Below, one piece after another: positions 1 through 12,256 of a stretch of DNA of 64,000 bases. Source of the stretch: Prunus persica. Taxonomy: Eukaryota > Streptophyta > Magnoliopsida > Rosales > Rosaceae. Each line of letters starts with the position of its first letter. Positions within the stretch are counted from its first letter, which is position 1. A model generated the notes under the pieces. The model ran no database searches. It was not told where the DNA came from and saw only the letters and a list, made by a program, of their open reading frames with translations. Made by a program: the position numbers and the translations under genes. The stretch covers positions 24,400,570 through 24,464,569 of the forward strand of contig NC_034010.1 in assembly GCF_000346465.2 (NCBI RefSeq). Reading direction: 5' to 3'.

Positions 1-1601
1 AGAGAGGATCATGTAGGTGTGAACAGCGGAAAAGAGGCACCTAACAAAAGTGTAGAGGAAGGATTTTATTAGGAGGTTGGGGCAAGACTAGCATGAAAAA
101 AAAACTTCATTATCCATTCAGGCAAGACATTTAAAAAAAAAAAATTTAATGCTTTTTGTGTTTGGTATTGAAGCGTTTTCACCAACCCACTTTGCGTTTT
201 GCAAGCAATAAGCATATGTAGGCTGACCAATACCACACTAAAAATGGTGATATTAGATCTTCTTTTCCTCCGAACCCCACCACCCTCTTCCCCCTTTTCA
301 TCTATGTCTATAATCACGACATATAAACAAAATCTTATTCTATTTCTATTTTTATTTTAACTACAAAGGAGGTTTTTTTAATTGAAGAACAAAGGATAAT
401 TGATGCCCTACCTCAACAACTAGAGAAAACTCTCCCACTTTCTAGTTAAGAATTCGATTTTATATGTGATTGATGATGCTACAATTTATCACATAATTTA
501 TCTAAAATGTGCATCTACTAAACCTCCCTAAGTGCAAAATTGGTTGATAGGATAAGATTTTTTTGAAGCTTAAAATGCGAGTATTCAATACATAATCAAT
601 TGACATTAGGTGAATAGACTCAAGACATTTGAATTATTAGGTAATGTTTTCATTCTCTAATGTGAAATTCACACTCAACCACCTGGACAAGATATGTCGG
701 GGACATGGGAGCATGTGTGATTATTAGACCCAATATGTGAATAATTTGATACCATATTAGAATGTAATATTTGATCCAAAACTAATTGACGATGAGTGAG
801 TAGACTCAAATTTATTTAAATTATTAGACAGGCTTATGCTCTCGGATGTGGTGTGAGACTCACACAATCAACCGTTTTTTTAATAAAAAATAGTAAATTT
901 AGTTTTTCCCTTTCAAATTAATTTTTCTTACATGTAGCCCATCAATTTATTTTTCTATAAAATAAAATCCAATTTTTATAATAAAAAAACCCAATAACTA
1001 CAATCCAACTTAACAAGTTTATCTAATGAAGCTTAAATTTTATTTATCGTATTTCTTATATAATCAAATTTAGAATATCAAAAAGTCACGTTTTGGTAAT
1101 GGTATATTAAATTTATAAAAAAACATTTAATATACCTATTAAGTTTTAGTATAAACTAATGTACCTATTATTTAATTTTTTTTAATATACCTATTCTCTC
1201 AAAAAACAAAATATTTAAATTTTCATGAAGAAACATTTATTTATTTTTACTTATTATCTTCTTAGTAAAATATACATACATTATTTATTAATGACCCAAA
1301 ATTGTGTCACGTGTCTCTCTAGCAATGTATGATCCTGTTGTATCTACGGCTACATGTGACCTAATTCAAGAAGCTAGCAAATGCTGTGGAACAGAAAGCA
1401 GGCATATGCATGCATTTGTAATCCAAACTGAAACATTGTACTCATAATTCAATTTTGAAAAAGCTTTGTATCAATGGCGCCGATAAGGTGGATGGGATAT
1501 GGACAGCCAGAGTTTTTAGAGAGGGACCCCGATCGATGTTGACATCTCAATTTCAGTGGTCTTATAATTAATTGGAATTAACAAATAAGATAACAAAATC
1601 T

Positions 1602-1741
1602 AAAAACAGATGGAAATCAAAATGAGACTAATAAAACTGAAAAAAAAAAATTAACAGTTTGGATCGTTGAAAAAAACAGATGGAAATCAAAATGAGACTA
1701 ATAAAACTGAAAAACAAAAAATTGACAATTTGGATCGTTGA
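1602..1741. repeat. 70-bp direct tandem repeat, two units
   Basis: The block beginning AAAAACAGATGGAAATC and ending GGATCGTTG occurs twice back to back (1602-1671 and 1672-1741), with only a few differences, mostly in the A-run. Confidence 0.85.
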
Positions 1742-3438
1742 AAAAAAAATCATATGAGACTCTAAAGAGTGTTCCCTACTTGTCATAGTTCTTTTTATGA
1801 CCACAAAAAATGGTTTTGACATATATATCTTTGGTTTTTTTTTTTTTCCTTCTCTCTAAATCTCCTTGATTACAAGAAAGGCAATGGCTGACCCATGAAT
1901 TCTTCTAGGGGTGGGGCCAAATTTTATTTTTTGGGGAGATCTTTTATAACAAGGAATTTTTGAGCTAATTAATATTATATGGTAGGATTATATATTTATT
2001 ATAATATGGTAGGATTTTAATGAGTAGAAGAAAAAAAAAATCTGATGTGGGTGATAATGATAGGCTTTAAAATAAGTCGGTTAAACTTATTATAGTGAAT
2101 TATGTTGTACAATTACGATTAAACTACAAAACCAGTAGTGAGCTAAAACCTAGTCAAGCCCCTTTGTAGGTATACCCTTGGAGAAAGGGAATTGACAAAC
2201 TAACCTTCTAGATGCGCATAATGCAAACATGCATCACATTAATTAAGATCATCTCAAGCAACAAGTTTCAGTTTTATATTAATTGGCTCGTAGAATTTTT
2301 GTAGCATATTAATTGTAGAACTAGTTTATTTATTTAGTGAAAAGAATCTGATTAACCAAATAAAAAATGTTTACCACAGAGCATGCATGACGATATAAAA
2401 AGTCAATGATTTATAAATAAGATTAGTAATGCAATAAGGATTGAGATGGTGGTTCAATATTCTTCATGATTTATAACACAAACAAAGCCGAATTTGGTAC
2501 ATAATCTGCGTCCTAATTTTCTAAATTTGGAGATTAGAAAATGGAAGGATCGGATTGGTAAACTCAATTTGCAAAGGATATTATTTACCTCCTTATCTGT
2601 AAGGAGATACTCCTCTTGCAAATCACAGTTTGACACATATGCAAAAATAATTAATTAAAAACATAAAAAGAAAAATGTCTTCATATATATTACACTGCTA
2701 TTTCCAGGAATGTAAAAACTCATACTTACTTGATATAAGAAGGGAAGTATTTTTCATTTGCAATATGCGTGATTGCAAATGTGATTGAAATCTCAACCTA
2801 ATTTATGAACCTGTCATTTTGAGCTCTAACTTGGTCTCCATTTATTCTTAGCAACTTGAAGGCTTCACATCATATGGTAGCTGGCTAGCAAACTCAAATA
2901 AAAATACAAAAGAATAGGTCATCCACCACCATACACTCTTAGACTATTTCTATTTTGAATCTTAGGCCGTGAAGAATTAATTACATTAAGAATGATTATA
3001 TCGTGACTGTGACGTTTATCCAAGTGACATGGATATATAATATAAAAATAAAATTAGGAGTTCGGGTTTTGGGTTTTGGTCTACTTCTAGAAGTAGAGAC
3101 TAGAGATGAGAAGTATGTGGTTGTTTTTTATTTTTTTTAGCACAAGCGATTGGGGAAGGGAGTTTTATATAAATATTAATTTGGTATGGGGGTTTTGAAA
3201 CTCTTTTCATATTGGTGGAGGTAGAAGAACTTAACCAACTAATCTATACCCTATTGGCCTTTGTGTGTTCTTTTTAGTTAAGTGGAAGTTAAGACAAATT
3301 ATGGTGGATATAATGCAACTTTGTTTGCAAAATAATTCATTAAAGTACAGCTATTAGTGTGAAAATAGAGTAATCAATATGTAAAAATTAAATGGGGATA
3401 ATATGATTAATTAATTAATTTTTTAATTAAAAAAATTA

Positions 3439-3468
3439 TATATTATTATTATTATTATTATTATTATT
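3439..3468. repeat. ATT/TTA trinucleotide microsatellite
   Basis: About ten uninterrupted TAT/ATT units lie in an AT-rich stretch. It is not in any gene. Confidence 0.9.
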
Positions 3469-6362
3469 TCAAATAATGAGTCATATATTTATGAAACACA
3501 ACTATGCATTATCTTTTTTTAATTCTAAATAAAAATAAAAAATTTTAAAAAACCAATTAAGGGGCTAGTTAGCTATAACAAGAATTATTAAGGCCATGCC
3601 TCTACTACATAAAAATAGAAAAAATAAAAATAAAATAAAAAAGAGGCAACAACAATGCACAAACAACAATCATAGTTATGAGCTGACCAAATAAAAAATG
3701 AAGCTTGAAGTGACTTGGCTATGAGTTGACCATAAATGATGAGTAAAATATAATTATAAATTGGAGACACAGTCAAAGAGCTGACATTCCCAACCTAAAC
3801 TTCTTAGTCAAAAGAAATGCTCAGACCAACATAAAATAAAAAGAAAGAAATGCAAATCCCAATCTAAAAAAACAAAGAACTTCAATGGAAATTCGGCTTT
3901 CCTAGAAGTAACCAAACTGAGCTTCAAATTTATTAATTTGAAAGCAAATGTTAATCAGGGGCATGGTCTGATTAGCTCCCTTAAGAATCTGGGCAGACTT
4001 GAGGTCAAAGTCAAGGTCAAGGTCAAGCTAGAGCAATTGTAAAATTTGCACTAATTTTACAACATTATTTAGCCCAATGGAAGCTGCATTAACAAATAAA
4101 AACTGTCCCATAATAAGAAGAAGAAGAAGAAAAAAGACTTGTTGCAGAGAGTAATTAAGTGTTCATTGAGTTCAATCTGCCCAAATTCTGTGTTGGGGTC
4201 AATGCTTGTTTAAGTGCACTGCTTTGCTTAATTGCTCTTGTAATTCAATTCCCACATCTTATTCTATGATTGTGATCAGGAATTCAAGCTATCATGTGGA
4301 AGCACCAATATGCTTTCTAGGTGCTTTTGGGTCAAGTACTTTCATGATTTTCTCAAGTGGAAAGCAGCTTTTTTCTTCTTCTTCTTCTTCTTCTCCATTT
4401 TTCCAATGACAATTGCAGTCTCTCATTTTCTTGCATGAAGACACAATCTGGTTTGTTGTTGTGTGATATTGAAATTGATGGGAAACCATTGGGTAATTTC
4501 CTAGTACAAGTCTGAACATGTCAAAATGTGCAGTGCTTGCTTTGCACTTTCACATTGATTCAGATAAAGTTGAGAGTCTGAAGAGAGAGAAGAAAACAGA
4601 GACAATGATAGATCCTGCAGAATCTTGTCGCTTGATAAACTACTTGGCTCCAACTTCCAACTGTTCTTAACAAAGAAAAACAAAAGCAAAATACAAGGAA
4701 AGTGAATCCTTGGCAGTTTCCCTAAAAACCCAAAAGCCCATATTCAAAGAGTAGAAGAGCTTGTAGATTTTCCAAGGCAATGAAAAGCCCAAGCTGAGAG
4801 ATAATATCACAGATTGGAGCTGGGTTGGATATGGGCTAAAAGCTGTATCACAGAGACATTTTGCTCTGTTGAGTTTAGATATTGACACGAACACGAACCT
4901 AGAAATAGACAATTCTAATCTAACAAGAAAACAACACTTCCAAGGTCTCACTGTATTTATCCTTTTTTAAATAAAACATTTCAAAGCCGGATGCCCCATA
5001 AACAAGAAAAAAATGTCATCGAGCATAAAATAAGAAGAAGGAAGAAATCGTCCACTATTTTAGTAAGGCTAAGAACAAGAATAAAGATAAGTAAAACGCA
5101 GTTGGCTCTTAGCAATAGCAGACGTACATCGTTTCTCTTGGCTGCTATAGATTTGTATTTTTGCTTTCTTCCGTTGAGATAGGTGCATAAACATGATAGA
5201 AACAAGGAAAAAGAATATTTGTGGATACATTTCTTGGTCAATCGTATCTTCAAATATTAAATGAAGAATGTTGTTAGAGGGCAATTTAAACTCGGGTGCA
5301 AGAAGACGGACACACTATCTTTACTAGCTGATATAACTATGACCGTTGTCTCACCAAGCATGCAAAAAATCACATGTATAATTAAAATATGGTCAAAGAA
5401 ATTTCACCAACCAAGTCTATTAGTTCATGAAATCCAAGTTTTTTTCTTTTGAAATAGTAAGGTTTTATTCAACTGTCAAAGGTTACAGAGTTGAGCGAAC
5501 AAACGTGATCTCATCAAAATCTTGCCTCAAAAAACTCAGTGTGAAAAATATGAGACGAAGGAAAAAGAGTGTCACACGCTCCATAAAAGCTACAAACTAA
5601 ACTAAAAAACAAAACCAAAATAACAACGTCGACTAACAGAGACACATTGGTCTAGAAGGACCCTCTTCAAGCCAAGCGTCTGAAGACACACTGCCTAGAA
5701 CAAACTTAGCATGGTTACAATAAGACACAAACTGCGAACAATTGAGAATAATATAATATTAATACAAATCCCGTTAAAGTAAAGCTCTTTTTTCTAGTCA
5801 ATCGCATTTTGTTGAGATATAATAATGGTCCAAAGGACTCTTGAATTAGGGAATAATTGTAACCAAATTAGGAACATCCACACAAAATCTAAAATTAACC
5901 ATTAAAATGGACTTTCGACAGCTTGAAAACAACCCGTAACCTCTATAACAATTGCCAGAACAAGGATCAACACAATGGAAACTAGATCATTCATGCTTTG
6001 AGGTTTACGTGGCTTTCAAATTAATTTCATGTGGATCCCAAGAGTTTGAAATATCCCAACATACAACAACTACAAGGGTATTATTAATAATTTTTTTTTT
6101 TCCTTAATCATGTTCAGAGTTTGCAGCTCTTTTGTGTATACAGTCGGTTGTGTTTGAACTAGTGGAAAAACGTCTCCGTTTTGGCGGTTTTAGTTGGGAG
6201 TTTATTCGTTACGTTTTTTTAGTACATTCTTCTAGAGTTTATCGCTGGTCATTTTTGTTTGCTGGAAATCAACCCTTCATTCATTGTCTTAGCTCTTTCT
6301 CAATGCATGCAGGTTTTCTGAGTTTTCTTTTCTTTTCTTTTCTTTTTGGGAGGTTTTAGAAG

Positions 6363-9300
6363 ATGGGGTTTCTGAGCAGTTTACTGGGAATCTTTGGCTT
6401 TGGAATTGGAATCCCTCTTGGACTCTTGGTGGGGTTTTTCCTTTTTATTTATTCGAAGCCCAAAGAAGTTGAGGTAAGTCCATTTTCATCTTGCTCTTCT
6501 TTCTGTTTTCTGTTTTCTTTTGTTTAACATGTATTGTCCTGGATGAATTATTTACCTGTCTTGCATTGCATAGTTTACTTTCTTTTGTAACAATTTATCT
6601 TGTGTTCTGAGGTGAGGGTGCAATGGAACTACTGTTTCTTTTTGAAATTTGATAGAGAAAAAAAAAGATGAATAGGTTGATTTGTCTAAAGGAATTATAA
6701 TCACTTGATTTTCTCACCTTTTTCATTCTATGAGTGCGATTGTTTCATTCAGAATAATGAAAATCCAAATACCAAAAACTAAAATCAAAACAGAACAATA
6801 TTACATCGTGCAGAACATCTCTGTGTAATAACTTGACATACTTTGCAGGATCCGGTAAGCAGGCCACTTTATGAGTTAGATGAACTTTCCTTGCAAGATC
6901 TTCTTCCAGAAATTCCATTGTGGGTGAAGAACCCTAATTATCATAGCGTTAGTATCGCCTTTCAATCACCTCACTCATCAGTAGAGTTTCTGTTATTGTT
7001 TCTCTTGCTGCTCCTAAGCTATATCTTTATTCATTCCACAACTGTGCAGGTAGACTGGTTGAATAAATTTATCTCAGATTTATGGCCTTACCTTGATAAG
7101 GTGATATTCTGATCATTAGCCATTGTTCTTCTTGATTTATTCCTTTTCCTTTATGTCTGTCTGAGACATGAGTTTAACATAATATGCAGGAAATTGGAGG
7201 TATGATAAGGAGTGTGGCTCAACCTATATTTTCAGAGTACATTGGGAAGTTTCAGATTGAATCAATTGAGTTTGAGAAAATAAATCTGGGAACTCTTCCT
7301 CCTATTTTTTATGGTGAGTTTGCTCCCAGCATCATCTAATTCGCTTTACTGCATAAATCATGGGCGCAAATTGGTATTGATCCAAAAAAATAAAATTCTA
7401 AGGTTAGCACATCATTTGATGCCCCCAAAAAGAACGAAAGAAAGATATCATATATAATACCTAAGCTTCAAGAAATTTTGAGCAAAGCTTATGACCAAGA
7501 AATCATATTGATATATAATTGTATGCATCGTAGTGGAACGATCACATTTCCAGTAACAAAAAAAAAACATCATTCACTTGTCTTTGTGTTGTTATCATTA
7601 TTTTGGTTTACAAATTTTCAGGTCTTCAAGTCTATGAGACTAATGAGAAGGAATTAATCCTAGAACCATCAATTAAATGGGCTGGCAATCCCAACATAAT
7701 TTTGGTGGTAAAAGTTCTGTCTGTACCTATTACAATTCAGGTAAGAAGAACCTAAAGAAGCATTCCTTGACAGAGGAATGAAGAATTTTATTTTCTTCAA
7801 TGTGGATCCGTTTGTTTCAGAAATTTGATTAAACTTCATTTCAGTTAGTAGATCTACAAGTATTTTTAGCACCAAGGATAGCTTTGAAACCTCTTGTGCC
7901 TGCCTTTCCATGTTTTGCAAACATTGTGGTGTCTTTGATGGAGAAGGTAAGCAGAGGCTGTAGTTAACTTGTATCCCTTTTCGTACCTTAAATAGGTTTG
8001 ATAAATAATAGGACAAGTTTCATATGCTGTATTTCTCTGAACTGTCTGCAGCCTCATGTTGATTTTGGAATGAAAATATTGGGAGGTGACATCATGTCTA
8101 TACCCGGCCTCTATCATTTTGTTCAGGTGCTGCACTGGTAATACTTTCATGGGGAGTTGGGATTTTTTCTGATTGTCTGACATTTGGATGGTTGGTTGGA
8201 TATGAATCAACTATGTAAATATAATTGCCTGCAGGAGACTATTAAGAAGCAAGTTGCAAGCCTCTATCTCTGGCCCCAAACTCTTGAAATACCTGTTCTT
8301 GACATTTCGACGTAAGTTAATTTGAGATGATACACGTTCCTTGCTCAGTCACGTTACAGAAATATTTTGAGCAAACTATGTACTTTTTATTCATACAGAG
8401 TGGCCGTAAAGAAGCCGGTGGGAATATTACATGTGAATGTTGTTCGCGCAACTAAACTCTTGAGGAAGGATATCTTAGGATCATCTGATCCTTATGTCAA
8501 GCTCAGCCTGACTGGAGATGGGCTACCAGCAAAGAAAACGACTATCAAGATGAAAAACTTGAACCCTGAGTGGAATGAGAAGTTTAAGCTTATTGTAAAG
8601 GATCCCAAGTCCCAAGTTCTTCAGTTACAAGTCTATGACTGGGACAAGGTTACCTCTCTTTACTTCTTTCAAATTAAACACAGACATTGAAGCAAAGAAA
8701 TAGTGTCGTAACGTGTTAGGTGGTTGTTTCTGATCATTTGCATTTGCTCTTCCAGGTTGGGGGGCATGATAGGATAGGAATGCAGCTAGTTCCTCTCAAA
8801 CAGCTAACACCCCATGAGATGAAGGAATTTAAGCTCGATTTGCTCAAGGACACAAATATTACTGATTCTCATAGCAAGAAGCAAAGAGGGCAGCTTGTGG
8901 TTGAGCTAACTTTTGTGCCTTTCAAAGAAGACACAAGCAAATATAGTGGAAAATTCAGTGGACCTATTGAAGCTTATAGGAGACACGAAAGCGAAATTGA
9001 TATGTCAATGTCATCAGATGAGGGTACCCTAGGTGGATCAGGTGTACTATCAGTTATGATCCAAGGAGCCGAGGATGTCGAGGGGAAGTGTCACAATAAT
9101 CCTTATGCTCTCCTCCTCTTTAGAGGAGAAAAGAAGAAAACGCATGTAAGTCTTGGTTTCAATAAATATGAACTCGTTGCTACTGTCAAACTCTGGTTTT
9201 AAGCAGCAATTTCATAGTCTCCTAGATAACAGTGGATGCTATATTCCATTTCAAGACAGCAGTATGAGTCTCCAAAGCTGTGTTAGCAAAGGTGTATTTC

Positions 9301-9719
9301 AAGTTTGTATGCCTGGTTATCCATTTCACCCTTATATGACACAAATTTGGTTTCTTCAGATGCTTAGGAAAACTCGTGATCCGCGCTGGAACGAGGAATT
9401 TCAGTTCATGCTGGATGAGCCTCCTTTGGACCAGAAAGTTCACATTGAGGTTCTGAGCAAGAGGACAGGCCTTAGTTTCCGGTTGAAGGTGTGTGAGTTC
9501 AACCACTTATACTTAGCAATTAGTAGTAGCAACAATTTCTGCACATAAGTTACAAGCATTTGAACTTTTAATTCTGTTTCGACCGCGTAGGAATCGTTGG
9601 GACATGTGGAAATTAATCTTAGAGACGTTGTGCACAACGGCCGGATCAACCAGAAATACCACCTAATCAATTCAAAGAATGGGATGATACATGTTGAGAT
9701 TAGCTGGAAGATGATTTGA
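6363..9719 (+). CDS. SYT3: plant synaptotagmin, SYT3-like (SMP + two C2 domains), copy A
   Basis: Twelve coding exons give 551 aa: 6363-6473, 6849-6947, 7050-7100, 7190-7313, 7622-7740, 7845-7946, 8052-8126, 8235-8311, 8399-8648, 8756-9145, 9360-9488, 9591-9719. Residues ~8-30 form a membrane anchor rich in Gly/Leu/Phe. The SMP lipid-transfer domain spans ~67-250, C2A ~258-375 and C2B ~420-540. C2A keeps the acidic calcium-loop residues (D277, D283, D333, D335, D341). C2B has Asn at the first-loop position and no Asp cluster in its third loop, so it probably binds lipid without classical calcium coordination. Plant SYTs are ER-anchored tethers at ER-plasma membrane contact sites, and SYT3 is linked to lipid transfer under cold stress. 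The length fits the family (~540 aa). I chose the ATG because it immediately precedes the anchor. The SYT3 rather than SYT1/2 assignment rests on recalled sequence. Confidence 0.93.
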
Positions 9720-12256
9720 GGCATATGGAACCTGGAAAGCTAGGGAGTGATCTTGACTCTGTGAAAGAAAGCACACAAACCCTTCAGGCCATGTACGTGA
9801 GTCAATCTTAGTCTGGGAAGATTATTATTGGGCTAAATTTATTAGAGAGGTAAAATATCAGGTCATGTTCAACACCGAAAGATTATATACTTACATATTT
9901 TGTTTAATGAACTTCATGTTTGGATGCAGAACTTAGAAACAGAGAGGAGAGGTGGATTTGTTTGCTGATACTAACGCTGAAGCTGTGAATTAAGAGCAGT
10001 GTCGCATACAAAAATGTATTACAAATCTTTTTTTTTCTTTGGGTGCTATTTGTATAAAATAATGTAACAACTTCTGTTTTTTTGTTTTTGTTTTTGGTTT
10101 TACTAAAAATCATTAGTGCAATACTATTCAGATTTCAGAAGGATGGAACCTTGGCCCATCACTAGCAACATCGATATTGTCTCCAACTTAACCACCTGTT
10201 TAGGGTGTGTGGAGTTTATACAAAAGACCGCAATATTATTAGGAGTGGAGCCATTCATTATATGAGACTTTCTATTTTGTTAAATTTTCAATGTGGGACT
10301 GTGTGTATTCTTCAACAAATACAAGTGTTTTCTTTGTTGTAACTAGAAATCCACACAAATAATGCACATCATATCGTTTGATTTGGCTTTCCAGATTGAC
10401 ATCTGCAGATGTCCTGAGACAACAAGAATATAATCTTTCATCATAATTAATAAAATGTTTTCTACAATCAAACAATTAACAATCTCAAAAGCAAATGTGA
10501 ACAGAATTTTATATCTAGCAAATCTAATATTTTATACATAATGCAGAGAACTAGCTTGCTAATAGTTAATCTATTTGTGAGTTAGAACTCAGGAAGGCTT
10601 ATTCATGATGATATCTGATATCAGTCTTCCAAACATTTGACCCTTTTTCCCTAAATAATTATTATCTTAAGACCAATCTCTTAGACCAATCTTAACGTGC
10701 CAAATGGCGTCCTTAAAGATTACAATCAAATTAAAATATGACTTTGGCATACAACCTTTTGTGTTGTCGTAGGTTAACAGGCTGACTTAGTTGTCCAAAC
10801 AGAATATTAGAATATAATTGAATATTATAGAGCTGATTAGAGGTAGTTAATGACTTTTATTAGTTGGCCATTAGTGGTGTCCTAGGTGTGACTCACAGAA
10901 TTATAGATTTCTTCAGTCATGTGTGTGACTCACAGGCATATTCTATCGAATTTATATTGTTATTGTCGTCCTGCAGTGCACATATCAAAGTTTAATCGAT
11001 TCGTCTTTTATTTTGAGAGTTGTTATTAGCACTCTAATAAAATTATTATATACTCTTCAAGTGACGGTATAGTGAATTCATTCATTCATAACATTTACTT
11101 AGTTGTTTTGATATCCCGATTACATACATAGCGACCATATCATTTTGTAGAAGATATTTATTTATCTCCCTATGAATGTATACTTTATAATTATTTTGCA
11201 AATAATCGTCATTGCTATTACAAATAATTTTGGGTCTATTTTGGGTCACCAACTTTGTCAAAAAGAGCACCAGAAAAGATAGAGCATGGAAAGCAAGTTG
11301 GTGAGTTGATGGGAAAGACAACTAAGCACAATTAATTACGATATGTACATTTTCTAAAAGCATGCCAATTTTTTTTTTAAAAAAAGTATAAATGATAGTC
11401 TAAACTACATGGAGGGGGTGGGGAGTTTCTCATACACATACAACTAAGATGTTATGGGAATTTGAATCTAAGACTTCTGATATGCAAGTCAAAGCCCTTT
11501 TCCGCTAGACCCTATTGGCTAACTTTAAAAAAATAGATATTCCTTCTTTTTAACAAATGCAACAATTGATTACATATAAATTACTATTTTTCCTACTCAA
11601 ATTAAAACCTTTTTATGTGCGAAAAATATCTTCCCTTTATTGAAAAATGTGGAACATAATTGAACTGATATCCAAGATAATGAAACCCAACATAGAAGAT
11701 TAAAATTTGAGATGGATGCAGACATGGGTTTAGTCAAATTAATTAGAGCGGATGTGCTCTCCACTCTGCACCTGAGTTCGATTCTCCCTTCTAGTAGTTT
11801 AGATTAGAATAGACATGGGCTAAATTTGTGCTTATTGTAATAAACAAACAAACAAATTTAAAAAATAATACTCTATTTGAAAGAAATTTTTTAATTTGGT
11901 GACAAAGGGGTGCAAATGTCATTTCCAACATTGAGAACGTAACAGTCACAATGACAAGTTACACGTACACGTAGAGACAATTGGGAGGCTCTGATGAGCA
12001 GACAAAGGCAGTAGTTTCCTTTGAGCCAAAGGAATTCAAAGTTTGAAACTTCGAAGCCAAATTGAGGTGAAACGACACCGCCGTGTTTTCTGGTTTTTTG
12101 GCGCTCTTCTTCTTCCACAGTGTTTCGGTACCTACCCAAGTTAATTTTTCACTTAAAAGACCTTTCTTCTTTGGTTTTGTTGAATTATTGATATCTTTTT
12201 TCCTCTGTCATTGCATTTTTTATTCCATAGCTTCTTGAAGTTGCAGTCTTGAGAAT
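9720..12256. other. spacer between the two synaptotagmin genes
   Basis: There is no supported gene. The first part is the copy A 3' region. The region around 11.4-11.8 kb has fragments typical of decayed plant retroelements, such as a GAGTTCGATTCTCCC-like stretch near 11770. The last ~200 bp is the copy B promoter/leader, with an AAACGACACCG motif at 12070-12080. Confidence 0.55.

Larger units (their letters stand above)
1..6362. other. gene-free flank, AT-rich
   Basis: I see no supported gene here. Open frames are short, lack recognisable domains and are mostly translations of poly-A/T or GAA-rich runs. The stretch holds a 70-bp tandem repeat near 1.6 kb and an ATT microsatellite near 3.44 kb. 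The last few hundred bases are the likely promoter and leader of the synaptotagmin gene that starts at 6363. Confidence 0.6.

Noticed and set aside
11735..11800. GAGTTCGATTCTCCC-type sequence resembling a tRNA T-arm.
   Set aside because: No matching acceptor stem or D-arm; more likely retroelement or tRNA-derived debris. No intact tRNA gene was found in the window.
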